A program made the translations under genes and the position numbers. From Halieaceae bacterium (GTDB taxonomy: Bacteria > Pseudomonadota > Gammaproteobacteria > Pseudomonadales > Halieaceae), in the NCBI GenBank assembly GCA_003523185.1, contig DPGN01000031.1, positions 55,211 to 72,393 of the forward strand: 17,183 nucleotides of DNA, given 5' to 3'. Shown one piece after another: positions 1 to 7,489 of this stretch (position 1 is its first letter; the number at the start of each line of letters is the position of its first letter). Below the pieces are notes generated by a model. That model was not told where the DNA came from. It ran no database searches and saw nothing but the letters and a program-made list of their open reading frames with translations.

Positions 1-623
1 ACCTCGGGCAATGGTTTAGTGCGCTCCATGACCGGGGGCTCAGCCGATCCGACCCAGGTATCGCGCTCAACGCGCGGTAGCGTTGCCATATCCTCTGCCG
101 CCTTTTTGAAGCGCTCGTATTCCTGCAGCCGACGCACTAAGGTGGCACGCGGATCTTCCTCGTCATCATCCGCTTCATTGGAGCGCGGCAAGAGCATACG
201 TGACTTGATCTCGGCGAGCATAGCAGCCATCAGGAGATATTCCGCCGCCAGTTCAAACTGCATGGCATCCATCAGTTCGACGTACTGCATGTACTGCTCG
301 GTAATTACCGCGACATCGATATCTAAAATATCGAGGTTTTGGCGGCGAATTAGATACAGCAGTAAATCGAGCGGCCCCTCAAAGGCCTCGAGAAAGACCT
401 CGAGTGCTCGAGGCGGAATGTACAAGTCCTTTGGCAACTCGGTAAGTGCCTCACCTTGCACAACGGCAAACGGCATTTCCCCCTGCTGCGGTTGCCCCAT
501 ACGCTTTTCAACGGCCGAGGAGACTCGCAACAAAGCCTCAGGCGCACCTTCATTGGCGCTACTGTCGGAACCTCGTTGGGGATCAACCGTGTCCTGAGTC
601 ATGTTGTCGTTCGTATCTGTCAC
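1..623 (-). CDS. scpA: Segregation and condensation protein A (partial, C-terminus off left edge)
   Basis: ScpA is the kleisin subunit of the bacterial SMC-ScpA-ScpB condensin, which compacts and segregates chromosomes. The minus-strand frame is open from the left edge to about 623. The typical ScpA core is visible: EVFLEAFEGPLDLLLYLIRR, then NLDILDI, then a helical stretch ending AAMLAEIKSRMLLPR, an acidic linker (EADDDEEDPR) and an R-rich helix (LVRRLQEYERFKKAAEDM). The C-terminal winged-helix domain that binds the SMC head lies outside the window. Start choice: GTG at 623 has an AGG six bases upstream. The ATG at 602 lacks a clear Shine-Dalgarno sequence but is possible. The gene begins just after the yciO stop, so it is probably translated from the same rnm-yciO-scpA message. 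An N-terminal tail of about 60 residues before the kleisin core is longer than in many homologues. Confidence 0.93.
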   Translation of the reverse strand, partial: MTDTNDNMTQDTVDPQRGSDSSANEGAPEALLRVSSAVEKRMGQPQQGEMPFAVVQGEALTELPKDLYIPPRALEVFLEAFEGPLDLLLYLIRRQNLDILDIDVAVITEQYMQYVELMDAMQFELAAEYLLMAAMLAEIKSRMLLPRSNEADDDEEDPRATLVRRLQEYERFKKAAEDMATLPRVERDTWVGSAEPPVMERTKPLPE

Positions 624-637
624 GTCAAGCCTAGGAC

Positions 638-1258
638 CTAAGCAAAGTCTGTCGTATCACCCAAGCCCTGTCTCAGAACTTGTGTTTCGTCGCCACTCAT
701 ATCGATCACCGACGTAGGGTCTATACCGCAGTAACCGCCATCAATCACCAAATCAACGTCACGCTCGAGCGTCGTGCGTATATCGTACGGATCGCTGAGC
801 GGATAGTCATCTCCGGGCAGCAAAAGCGTCGCGGACATGAGGGGCTCGCCCAGCTCTCTTAGAAGCGCTTGAGCAATAGCATTATCCGGAACACGCAAAC
901 CAATGGTTTTGCGCTTTGGATTCATCAAACGGCGCGGCACTTCCTTGCTGGCCTCGAAAATAAAGGTGTAAGGCCCGGGCGTTGAATGCTTTATTTGCCG
1001 GTACGCCGCATTATCGACCCGCGCGTAACGCGACAGCTCCGATAGGTCCTGGCATACCAGTGTAAAGTTGTGGTCATCTTCCAGCTTACGAATCTGCTTG
1101 ATGCGTTCTGCACCCGACTTGTTATCGAGAAGACAGCCAAGGGCATAAGCAGAGTCGGTTGGGTAAGCAATAACGCCGCCAGACTGGAGAATCTCCACCG
1201 CCTGATTGATTAATCGCCCTTGCGGCGTCTCTGGGTGTATGGAGAAAAACTGGCTCAT
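638..1258 (-). CDS. yciO: YciO, Sua5/YciO/YrdC family protein
   Basis: The 206-residue protein belongs to the Sua5/YciO/YrdC family, whose TsaC/Sua5 members make threonylcarbamoyl-AMP for the tRNA t6A modification. It resembles E. coli YciO nearly end to end: the start MSQFF.IHP, the motif GGVIAYPTDSAYALGC (residues 27-42), HNFTL, TPGPYTFIF, the KRKTIGLRVP motif, and the end VLRQGLGD. The basic KRKT and T/S nucleotide-binding positions are present. Family knowledge: YciO is a paralogue of TsaC and its exact cellular role is less certain, so a second, genuine tsaC is expected elsewhere in the genome. Its ATG overlaps the rnm stop by four bases (ATGA), indicating translational coupling, and scpA follows directly. 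Confidence 0.93.
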   Translation of the reverse strand: MSQFFSIHPETPQGRLINQAVEILQSGGVIAYPTDSAYALGCLLDNKSGAERIKQIRKLEDDHNFTLVCQDLSELSRYARVDNAAYRQIKHSTPGPYTFIFEASKEVPRRLMNPKRKTIGLRVPDNAIAQALLRELGEPLMSATLLLPGDDYPLSDPYDIRTTLERDVDLVIDGGYCGIDPTSVIDMSGDETQVLRQGLGDTTDFA

Positions 1259-2091
1259 GCGGAAGCCTCCAATGCATCCCAGACATAAGCGCCAGTGGGT
1301 AAGCGTTCGACATCGATACCGAGCTTAGGACCGTACTCGAAATCCCGATGAAAATCAGATCCGACAGAGCACATCAATCCGTTGCCTTCAGCTAGCTGAC
1401 TTAACCGTTTTAGATCAGTCTCGGGCTGACGACCGTTCAGTACCTCGATTGCTCCCCCGCCCGCTGCTTTGAAATCGTTGGTCAGCGTGCGAAGCTTCAT
1501 GCCCGTCAGTCGATATTTAAGCGGATGAGCAAGAATCGCCACACCACCTGCGCGAGTAATCGCCTGCACAACGTCACTCAAAGGTGGCCAGAACATTTTG
1601 ACGTCCCCTATTTTCCCAGCACCCAGATACTTATCAAACGCCTCGGTTACCGAATCCACGGCACCCGCCTCCGCCATCCAGGTGGCAAAATGCGGTCGCC
1701 CAATTTGACTCTCCTTTGCAATCGCTTTGGCGCCCTCCAAAGCACCATCTATTCCAACGCCCGCCAGACGCTTCGCAATCTTCTCGGCTCGCTCCTCACG
1801 AGCCTGCGTCAACTGTTCGACCATTGCGACCATTTCCGGTGCGTCGGCATCAAAATTCAGTCCCACAACATGCACCGTCGTGGTGGCCCACCGGCAGGAC
1901 AATTCGACTCCCGAAATAAGCCCTACCTCGTGGGCTTCAGTCGTGTGTCTGACCGAGAGGTACCCCGCCGTGGTGTCGTGGTCAGTCAGCGCAAATTGCC
2001 GAACGCCGGCCGCCTTCGCACGCCGCAACAGCTCCATCGGCGCCAAAGCGCCATCGGATGCGAGAGAATGAGTGTGGAAGTCAACGATCAC
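1255..2091 (-). CDS. rnm: PHP-domain 5'-3' exoribonuclease / nucleotide phosphatase (RNase AM, YciV/TrpH)
   Basis: A 278-residue PHP-family metallo-phosphoesterase of the YciV/TrpH/Rnm type. In E. coli, Rnm matures the 5' ends of rRNAs and degrades short RNAs 5'-3'; related proteins hydrolyse 3',5'-nucleotide bisphosphates. Metal-binding motifs of the PHP fold are visible: DFHTHS at the N-terminus (His6, His8), LTDHDT (Asp37-His38-Asp39), GVELS with Glu63, GRPH with His134, AHP with His189, and the C-terminal GSDFH (Asp246, His248). The start is a GTG at 2091, chosen because DFHTHS must lie at the extreme N-terminus; the Shine-Dalgarno is weak. It is the first gene of the minus-strand rnm-yciO-scpA run and is divergent from yciB. 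The rnm-yciO pairing is the same as in E. coli. Confidence 0.92.
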   Translation of the reverse strand: MIVDFHTHSLASDGALAPMELLRRAKAAGVRQFALTDHDTTAGYLSVRHTTEAHEVGLISGVELSCRWATTTVHVVGLNFDADAPEMVAMVEQLTQAREERAEKIAKRLAGVGIDGALEGAKAIAKESQIGRPHFATWMAEAGAVDSVTEAFDKYLGAGKIGDVKMFWPPLSDVVQAITRAGGVAILAHPLKYRLTGMKLRTLTNDFKAAGGGAIEVLNGRQPETDLKRLSQLAEGNGLMCSVGSDFHRDFEYGPKLGIDVERLPTGAYVWDALEASA

Positions 2092-2156
2092 AATTACTAC
2101 ACTTGCAGCCTGAACGGCTCGTAATGAATAGAGAGTCCTATGGTACCAGAGCCAAG

Positions 2157-2777
2157 ATGAAGCAACTCCTAGAATTCTTACCGCTGATCATTTTTGTCAT
2201 CGTCTTCCAAATGTCAGGTACGACGCTAAACCTTGGCAGCTGGGAATACACCTTTGATGGCATCTACACAGCCACCATCGCCCTGATCCTTGCGACGACA
2301 CTGCAGGTACTTATCGTCAAGCTGGTGTGGGGTTCAGTTGAAAAGCGATTGCTGGGTGTTGCCGCCGCCGTTATCGTCTTTGGCGGCGCGACGGTCTTAC
2401 TGAGAGATCCCGTGTTTATTTTCTGGAAACCCACCGTGTTTAACTGGGCGATGGCGGGTGTTTACGTCATTTGGCATGTGACCCGAGGCAAATGCTTCTT
2501 CCAGGAATTATTGCCAGATGAGATCGAGATGCCTAACCACGTGTGGACTCGGGTGACCGTGGTATCGACCTGTCATTTCTTGATGGTGGGCGCTGTGAAT
2601 CTTTACGTGGCCTACAACTTCTCAATGGATACTTGGGTCTCGTTCAAGCTTTGGTCCGCGGTACTGTTCACCATACTTTGGGCAGTCATTATTGGCGTTA
2701 TCATGGGACCTTTCTTGAAAGAAGACTTAAAAGACGACGACAGCACCGACGACAACGAGACAACAAAAACCTTTTAA
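2157..2777 (+). CDS. yciB: Inner membrane-spanning protein YciB (septation protein A)
   Basis: YciB/IspA-family inner membrane protein of 206 residues, implicated in envelope integrity and septation through contacts with elongation and division proteins. The start ATG at 2157 gives the canonical MKQLLEFLPLIIF N-terminus; upstream in-frame starts (2124, 2058) would add a polar tail without family precedent. About five or six membrane segments are visible, with the family landmarks KVEKR-like (SVEKRLLG), VFGGATVLLRDPVFIFWKPT, and a late NLYVAYNFSMDTWVSFKLW segment. An insert of about ten residues (near GTTLNLGSWEYT) follows the first helix relative to E. coli YciB. The C-terminus is a strongly acidic cytoplasmic tail. 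The stop codon overlaps the first possible start of the SH3-domain gene by one base, so the two are likely co-transcribed. Confidence 0.92.
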   Translation: MKQLLEFLPLIIFVIVFQMSGTTLNLGSWEYTFDGIYTATIALILATTLQVLIVKLVWGSVEKRLLGVAAAVIVFGGATVLLRDPVFIFWKPTVFNWAMAGVYVIWHVTRGKCFFQELLPDEIEMPNHVWTRVTVVSTCHFLMVGAVNLYVAYNFSMDTWVSFKLWSAVLFTILWAVIIGVIMGPFLKEDLKDDDSTDDNETTKTF

Positions 2778-2800
2778 TGCCTTTTGGGGGCAATCAACCT

Positions 2801-3508
2801 ATGCGAATTATTGGATTAACTTTGCTCAGTAGCTTGGCGGCAGTGATGTCGGCAATGGTACTGTCGCAGGAAGCCAGCGATGCACCCACAGAGGGCGACA
2901 CGCGCTACGTTACGGATCGTATTTTTACCCCGATTCGCACAGGTCCCGGTGGCGACTATCGCATCGTAAATAAAGGCCTTCCCTCAGGCACCGAGGTGAC
3001 CTACTACGGGACGACTGAGGATGGTGTTTGGGCCGAGGTAGAGACCCGAGGCGGCACACGCGGCTATCTGAGGGCGCAGTACCTGCAATCAGACATACCT
3101 CGCGCGAATCAGCTCAATGCACTGGAGGCTGAACTCGAAGCCAGTCGAGAACGGGTGGCGACGCTTCAGCAAGACCTCGATGAGGTAATGGAGCAATTAA
3201 CCTCCAGCGACTCTGATATGAGCTCAACCGCAACAGCGCTCGCGGAAACACGTGCTGAGCTCGCCGAGATCAAACGCATCTCGGCCAATGCGATTCAGCT
3301 CGACCAATTGACCGAAGAGTTGACTGGCAAGTTGGAGGACGCGAGCGCACGCAACGACCTACTCAAACTGGAAAATGCCCGTCTGGAAGATCGCGTGGCG
3401 AGCAATCAACGCCTCGAGGGCGTGCTGTCTTTACTCGCAGGCATTTTTATCGCATTGCTTATCCCTCGACTCACTGTCAAACGCCGACGCAATGACGGTT
3501 GGCGATAA
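2801..3508 (+). CDS. YgiM-like SH3 and coiled-coil membrane-anchored protein (TIGR04211 type)
   Basis: A 235-residue envelope protein with the architecture of E. coli YgiM. It has a signal peptide (about residues 1-22), a bacterial SH3 domain (about 35-97, starting RYVTDRIFTPIRTGPGGDYR), a long coiled coil (about 100-210, rich in E, L, A and Q) and a single C-terminal membrane helix (about 205-225) followed by the basic tail KRRRNDGWR. Family knowledge: such proteins are predicted to place an SH3 domain in the periplasm, perhaps contacting peptidoglycan; the molecular role is not settled. The start at 2801 (MRIIGLTLLS) gives a clean signal peptide and has a GGGGG stretch about ten bases upstream. 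The in-frame ATG at 2777 would add eight residues. It follows yciB and precedes a secreted cyclophilin. Confidence 0.88.
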   Translation: MRIIGLTLLSSLAAVMSAMVLSQEASDAPTEGDTRYVTDRIFTPIRTGPGGDYRIVNKGLPSGTEVTYYGTTEDGVWAEVETRGGTRGYLRAQYLQSDIPRANQLNALEAELEASRERVATLQQDLDEVMEQLTSSDSDMSSTATALAETRAELAEIKRISANAIQLDQLTEELTGKLEDASARNDLLKLENARLEDRVASNQRLEGVLSLLAGIFIALLIPRLTVKRRRNDGWR

Positions 3509-3526
3509 CTGCTAAAGGATACCAAC

Positions 3527-4123
3527 GTGACCACTCTAAATACGCTCGTAAAGCACTGTCTGAGTCTGACCCTGATTCTTCTGAGCTCATCGGTGCTGGC
3601 AGAAAACCCTATCGTTAAGCTTGAAACCAGTGAGGGTGATATCACTGTTGTGCTGTTTGCTGATAAATCCCCAAAAACGGTCGAGAACTTTCTTGCTCAT
3701 GTGGATGAAGGCTTCTACGCAAACACGATTTTTCATCGAATTATTGACAACTTTATGGTTCAAGGCGGCGGCTTTGATGTTGATCTAAAGCAGAAGAAAA
3801 CCGAGCGTAAAGTCATTAATGAGTCGAAAAACCGGGTGCACAATGATCGGGGCACCTTGGCTATGGCGCGGACCAGCGATCCGGATTCCGCTGGCAGCCA
3901 GTTTTTCATCAATCAGCGCAACAACCCTCGACTCGACTGGACACCTTTCAAACCTGGATACACGGTCTTTGGTGAGGTGATCACAGGAATGCGCATCGTT
4001 GATTTCATGGCGTCCACGCCCACAGGCAACGCTGTAGGTATGACGGATAAAGGCCAGATGCCGTTGCAGAACGTACCTCTGGATCCAATTGTACTTCTGA
4101 GGGTGACGCGCGTATCACCATGA
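3527..4123 (+). CDS. Periplasmic peptidyl-prolyl cis-trans isomerase, cyclophilin type
   Basis: A 198-residue cyclophilin that catalyses proline isomerisation during folding, here predicted to be periplasmic. A signal peptide is clear (residues 1-25, cleavage after SSSVLA). Then come the family landmarks: the opening strand IVKLETSEGDITVVLF, KTVENFLAHVDEGFY, the catalytic FHRIIDNFMVQGG with the key Arg, MARTSDPDSAGSQFFIN with the active-site Gln, and VFGEVITGMRIVD. The ligand-site Trp of human cyclophilin is replaced by Phe, as is usual for bacterial PpiA/PpiB types. The start is GTG at 3527 with AAAGG eight bases upstream. The last four bases overlap the start of pdxJ (ATGA), implying translational coupling. 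It could be called ppiA-like, but orthology cannot be decided from sequence alone. Confidence 0.93.
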   Translation: MTTLNTLVKHCLSLTLILLSSSVLAENPIVKLETSEGDITVVLFADKSPKTVENFLAHVDEGFYANTIFHRIIDNFMVQGGGFDVDLKQKKTERKVINESKNRVHNDRGTLAMARTSDPDSAGSQFFINQRNNPRLDWTPFKPGYTVFGEVITGMRIVDFMASTPTGNAVGMTDKGQMPLQNVPLDPIVLLRVTRVSP

Positions 4124-4887
4124 CGGTTCTTAGCGTTAATCTGAACAAAGTCGCCCTGATTCGGAACTCGCGCGACACGACGTCTCCGTCGCCAGTCGAA
4201 TTTGCCGCCGCTGCTGTTGCGGCAGGCGCAGGCGGCATTACGGTGCATCCACGGCCCGATCAGCGACATATCCGTGTCAGCGATTGCCTTGCTTTAGCGC
4301 AGTCCACCGATGTCGAATTCAATATTGAGGGCAATCCCTTCGCCGATCCCATGACCAGTGATCGAGCGGGGGTCTCTGACTACCCGGGCTTTATGGCTTT
4401 GATCGAGGCGACGCGTCCAGCGCAGGCGACTCTCGTGCCCGATGGCAATGCCCAACTCACATCAGATCATGGCTTCGACCTGCGCAAGGATGGTGATCGA
4501 CTAGCACCCATTATCGCTAAGCTAAAAGACTGGGGCTGCCGCGTCAGTTTATTCATGGATCCGGAGCCCGAAGATATGGCCTTGGCAGCAGCGATAGGCG
4601 CCGACCGTGTGGAGCTGTATACCGAATCCTATGCCGTGGCGTTTGCCGCAGGCGATTACGCGCAGGTACTCGACCGGTTCTCTCAGTCTGCAGCCGCTGC
4701 ACATGCCGCAGGCCTAGGCGTCAACGCCGGACACGATCTGAATTTAGTGAACCTCCCAGAATTCACCATCCCGTACTTGCTTGAGGTGTCCATTGGACAT
4801 GCACTGACGGTAGATGCGCTACGGTTTGGATTTGCAGAGAGCGTCAAACGCTACATAGAGGCGCTTGCCGCTAGGGCCTCCGAGTGA
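4120..4887 (+). CDS. pdxJ: Pyridoxine 5'-phosphate synthase (divergent PdxJ)
   Basis: PdxJ condenses 1-deoxy-D-xylulose 5-phosphate with 3-amino-2-oxopropyl phosphate to make pyridoxine 5'-phosphate, the last ring-forming step of the DXP-dependent vitamin B6 pathway. The 255-residue protein is a TIM barrel of normal family length. Catalytic positions appear intact: His43 and Arg45 in GGITVHPRPDQRHI, Glu70 in FNIEGNP, and His205 in LGVNAGHDLNL. The phosphate-binding region near the C-terminus (VSIGHALTVDALRFG) is also present. The N-terminus LSVNLNKVALIRNSRDT differs from the common proteobacterial form GVNIDHVATLRNAR, so this belongs to a variant branch. Usual gammaproteobacterial pdxJ follows recO; here it is coupled to a cyclophilin upstream (ATGA) and an RluA-type gene downstream (GTGA). 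Confidence 0.9.
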   Translation: MTVLSVNLNKVALIRNSRDTTSPSPVEFAAAAVAAGAGGITVHPRPDQRHIRVSDCLALAQSTDVEFNIEGNPFADPMTSDRAGVSDYPGFMALIEATRPAQATLVPDGNAQLTSDHGFDLRKDGDRLAPIIAKLKDWGCRVSLFMDPEPEDMALAAAIGADRVELYTESYAVAFAAGDYAQVLDRFSQSAAAAHAAGLGVNAGHDLNLVNLPEFTIPYLLEVSIGHALTVDALRFGFAESVKRYIEALAARASE

Positions 4888-5582
4888 CTGAACTAGCTCA
4901 GCCCACCGAGGCCATCGACGAACTACCACCCTATCTCGTTCCACACAGCCAAGCGCCCATCCGCCTTATTTACGAGGATACGGACCTACTGCTGGTCGAC
5001 AAGCCACATCATTTACTCAGCGTCCCCGGCAGGCACCCACTCAATCGCGATAGTTTGATTAGACGGCTGCAACTTCGATACCCCGATGTGCAGGCCGTGC
5101 ACCGTCTCGATCTCGATACGTCGGGCCTTATGGTGGTCCCAAAACGCCGCGAAAGCCTGTCCGAGCTCGCTCGGCAATTCCAGAGACGTCAGATCGAGAA
5201 GGAATACACAGCGATTGTGTGGGGAGAGGTAGCAGAGGACAGAGGCTCAATCGAATTACCCATCGCAACGGACTGGCCAAACCGACCTAAACAAATCATC
5301 TGTGAGGAGCGCGGCAAACACGCACTGACCTACTTTGAGGTATTGAAGCGGAGTAACAACCGAAGCCTGATCAAACTGAAACCCGTGACAGGCCGCTCGC
5401 ATCAGTTGCGTATCCACATGCAGTCTTTGGGACATCCGATTATCGGTTGTGATATGTATGCCCATCCCGAAGCGTTGGAAGCTTCCGATCGTCTGCTACT
5501 TCATGCGACGCGACTAAAGTTGTGCGCGCCCTCAACAGGCAATTGGCTTTCGGCCTTTTCCCCGATACCGTTTACTTTATAA
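4884..5582 (+). CDS. RluA-family rRNA/tRNA pseudouridine synthase
   Basis: A 232-residue pseudouridine synthase of the RluA family, converting specific uridines in structured RNA to pseudouridine. The family signature is clear: motif I AVHRLDLDTSGLMVV, with catalytic Asp76 in HRLD, preceded by LLLVDKPHHLLSVPGR (residues 35-50) and followed by the strand KEYTAIVWGEV and the motif PVTGRSHQLRIHMQSLGHPIIGCDMY. No N-terminal S4 domain is present, which fits RluA rather than RluC/D; E. coli RluA (23S U746 and tRNA U32) has a similar length. RluA identity is the best guess, but substrate cannot be read from sequence. The start is GTG at 4884, overlapping the pdxJ stop (GTGA), so translation is probably coupled. 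Confidence 0.9.
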   Translation: MTELAQPTEAIDELPPYLVPHSQAPIRLIYEDTDLLLVDKPHHLLSVPGRHPLNRDSLIRRLQLRYPDVQAVHRLDLDTSGLMVVPKRRESLSELARQFQRRQIEKEYTAIVWGEVAEDRGSIELPIATDWPNRPKQIICEERGKHALTYFEVLKRSNNRSLIKLKPVTGRSHQLRIHMQSLGHPIIGCDMYAHPEALEASDRLLLHATRLKLCAPSTGNWLSAFSPIPFTL

Positions 5583-5619
5583 ACGTTGGTGGCACCTCAC
5601 TGCACCGTAGGGAAGCGAA

Positions 5620-6123
5620 GTGATTGACGAATTTACAGAGAGCGACGCTAGAGTAATTGTGGTTAAGCCGAATAAGAGCTCGACCTGGCGCGCCAACCTC
5701 TACGTGCTGATTGCCATATCCATTCCATCACTGGGCGCAGCGATTGGTTTCACGCTTCTCGGAGCCTGGCCGATACTCCCATTTGCAGGCGCCGAACTCA
5801 TCGCGCTATCCGCAGCGCTGTATTACGTAAACTGGAATCTTGAATACCGACAGGTCGTGACCGTCTCGGACAGTAACGTCAAGATTGAGAAGGGCTACTT
5901 TGTGCCGAAAAAAACCTGGGTTTGGGAGCGTGATGACACGGCGCTAAATGTCATCACAGCAAAAAATCAGTGGGAAGGACCAGCGCTTTGGCTTCACAAC
6001 AGAGAAACGAGGACCAGCTTGGGGGAATTCCTCAATAAAGATGAGGCCGAGGATTTACTGAAGCGATTGCGTGGACAATTACCGGTCCGCACCTTTGGTA
6101 GCGAACGAAACCTCACGCTGTGA
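5620..6123 (+). CDS. DUF2244 domain integral membrane protein
   Basis: A 167-residue protein of the DUF2244 family, function unknown. Two membrane helices (about residues 26-48 and 52-71) form a hairpin with the family-typical segment WPILPFAGAELIALSAALYYV between and within them. A soluble C-terminal part follows, with strands resembling a PH-like or b-barrel fold (VVTVSDSNVKIEKGYF, WVWERDD, ALWLHNRETRTSLGEFLNKDEAEDLLKRL). The start is GTG at 5620, preceded by AGGGAAG at good spacing. It stands alone between the RluA-type gene and rimO. In proteobacteria DUF2244 genes often sit near respiratory oxidase genes, but nothing of that kind is visible here. Confidence 0.85.
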   Translation: MIDEFTESDARVIVVKPNKSSTWRANLYVLIAISIPSLGAAIGFTLLGAWPILPFAGAELIALSAALYYVNWNLEYRQVVTVSDSNVKIEKGYFVPKKTWVWERDDTALNVITAKNQWEGPALWLHNRETRTSLGEFLNKDEAEDLLKRLRGQLPVRTFGSERNLTL

Positions 6124-6159
6124 GATAATGATCGCTGCGTTTTTCTCGGACTGACCGTC

Positions 6160-7479
6160 ATGCCCCACCCGCAAAAAGTTGGCTTTGTCTCTTTGGGCTG
6201 CCCAAAAGCACTCGTTGACTCAGAGCGTATCCTGACGCAATTGCGATTCGATGGTTACCAGGTGTCGCCTTCCTATGAAGACGCGGGGGTTGTCATCGTT
6301 AACACCTGCGGCTTCATCGACAGCGCTAAAGAAGAATCCTTGGCCGCTATTGGCGAGGCACTTAAAGAGAATGGCCGCGTTCTAGTGACGGGCTGTATGG
6401 GCGGTGGTGAACAGGCAGACTTAGTCCTAGAGCGGCACCCAAAAGTACTCGGTATCACGGGTCCCGCGGCCTATGAGGAAGTTTTATCGGAAGTCCGACG
6501 GGTGTTACCCAACCAGCACACCCCTGATCCAACGATTGACCTCATTCCTGCGCAGGGCGTCAAGTTAACCCCGCGTCACTACGCGTACTTGAAGATATCC
6601 GAAGGCTGCAATCACCGCTGCCGCTTTTGCATCATCCCGAGTCTGCGTGGTGATCTAGTCAGCCGCCCTATTGGTGACGTCATGCGCGAAGCCGAGCAAT
6701 TGGTTCGTTCAGGCGTCAAAGAGCTGCTCGTGATATCTCAGGACACCAGCGCCTATGGGGTGGACTTAAAATACAAAACCGACTTTTGGGGCGGCCGTCC
6801 TCTCAAAACCAATATGCAAAACCTCGCCACCGCACTTGGTGATTTAGGTGCCTGGGTGCGGATGCATTATGTTTACCCGTACCCACATGTCGATCAGGTC
6901 ATTCCGTTAATGGCTGAGGGCAAGGTCCTGCCCTACCTCGATATACCGCTTCAGCACGGCAGTCCAACCGTATTAAAACGAATGAAGCGGCCCGCCGCCT
7001 CAGAGAAGACGCTCGATCGAATAAAGTCATGGCGATCGGTTTGCCCAGACATCACGCTGCGCTCAACCTTCATTGTCGGCTTTCCCGGTGAAACGGAAAG
7101 CGAGTTCAACGAGCTTCTAGACTTTATACAAGAAGCAAAGCTTGACCGAGTGGGTTGCTTCAAATACTCCGCCGTTGAGGGCGCCACCGCCAATGAACTG
7201 GAAAATCCGGTACGTGAAGAGGTCAAGGAGGAGCGTTGGCACCGCTTCATGGCACTGCAACAGGAAATCAGCGCTGAACGTCTGCAACAGAAAGTCGGAC
7301 AATCGATCGATGTCATGATCGATGAGATCGGGTCAGATGGTGCTGTGGGTCGCTCTAAAGGCGACGCGCCGGAAATCGACGGTGTGGTCTACGTTGCCGA
7401 TGCCGCAAATCTGAAGGCGGGAGATATCGTCAATCGACGTGTCCTCGATGCCGACGACTACGACCTCTGGACCGCGTAA
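6160..7479 (+). CDS. rimO: Ribosomal protein uS12 (Asp) methylthiotransferase RimO
   Basis: RimO is a radical-SAM enzyme that adds a methylthio group to the conserved aspartate (Asp89 in E. coli) of ribosomal protein S12. The 439-residue length is normal. The N-terminal MTTase domain carries the three cluster cysteines Cys14 (SLGCPKALVDSE), Cys50 (VNTCGFID) and Cys79 (VTGCMGG). The radical-SAM core has Cys150, Cys154 and Cys157 in GCNHRCRFCIIP, followed by SLRGDLVSRP, and the motifs DIPLQHGS, RSTFIVGFPGETESEF and VGCFKYSAVEGATA. A C-terminal TRAM domain (QQKVGQSIDVMIDE...) completes it. SLGCPKALVDSE and the SRP motif separate it from MiaB. The next gene, also an RNA/ribosome modifier, starts eleven bases after the stop. 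Confidence 0.97.
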   Translation: MPHPQKVGFVSLGCPKALVDSERILTQLRFDGYQVSPSYEDAGVVIVNTCGFIDSAKEESLAAIGEALKENGRVLVTGCMGGGEQADLVLERHPKVLGITGPAAYEEVLSEVRRVLPNQHTPDPTIDLIPAQGVKLTPRHYAYLKISEGCNHRCRFCIIPSLRGDLVSRPIGDVMREAEQLVRSGVKELLVISQDTSAYGVDLKYKTDFWGGRPLKTNMQNLATALGDLGAWVRMHYVYPYPHVDQVIPLMAEGKVLPYLDIPLQHGSPTVLKRMKRPAASEKTLDRIKSWRSVCPDITLRSTFIVGFPGETESEFNELLDFIQEAKLDRVGCFKYSAVEGATANELENPVREEVKEERWHRFMALQQEISAERLQQKVGQSIDVMIDEIGSDGAVGRSKGDAPEIDGVVYVADAANLKAGDIVNRRVLDADDYDLWTA

Positions 7480-7489
7480 CCCGGCAACC

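Noticed and set aside
387..412. Three CTCGAG hexamers close together inside scpA
   Set aside because: They encode the conserved ScpA core (Leu-Glu codons), so protein and codon choice explain them.
1525..2124. Long plus-strand ORF opposite rnm
   Set aside because: Its product is rich in Arg, His and Cys without domain features and lies antisense to a clear PHP-domain gene.
2058..2156. Longer yciB starting at 2058 or 2124
   Set aside because: It adds a polar N-terminal tail absent from the family; MKQLLEFLPL at 2157 is the canonical start.
6112..6124. CTCAC-GCT-GTGAG inverted repeat at the end of the DUF2244 gene
   Set aside because: Only five base pairs, inside coding sequence and over the stop codon, with no T-run; probably chance.
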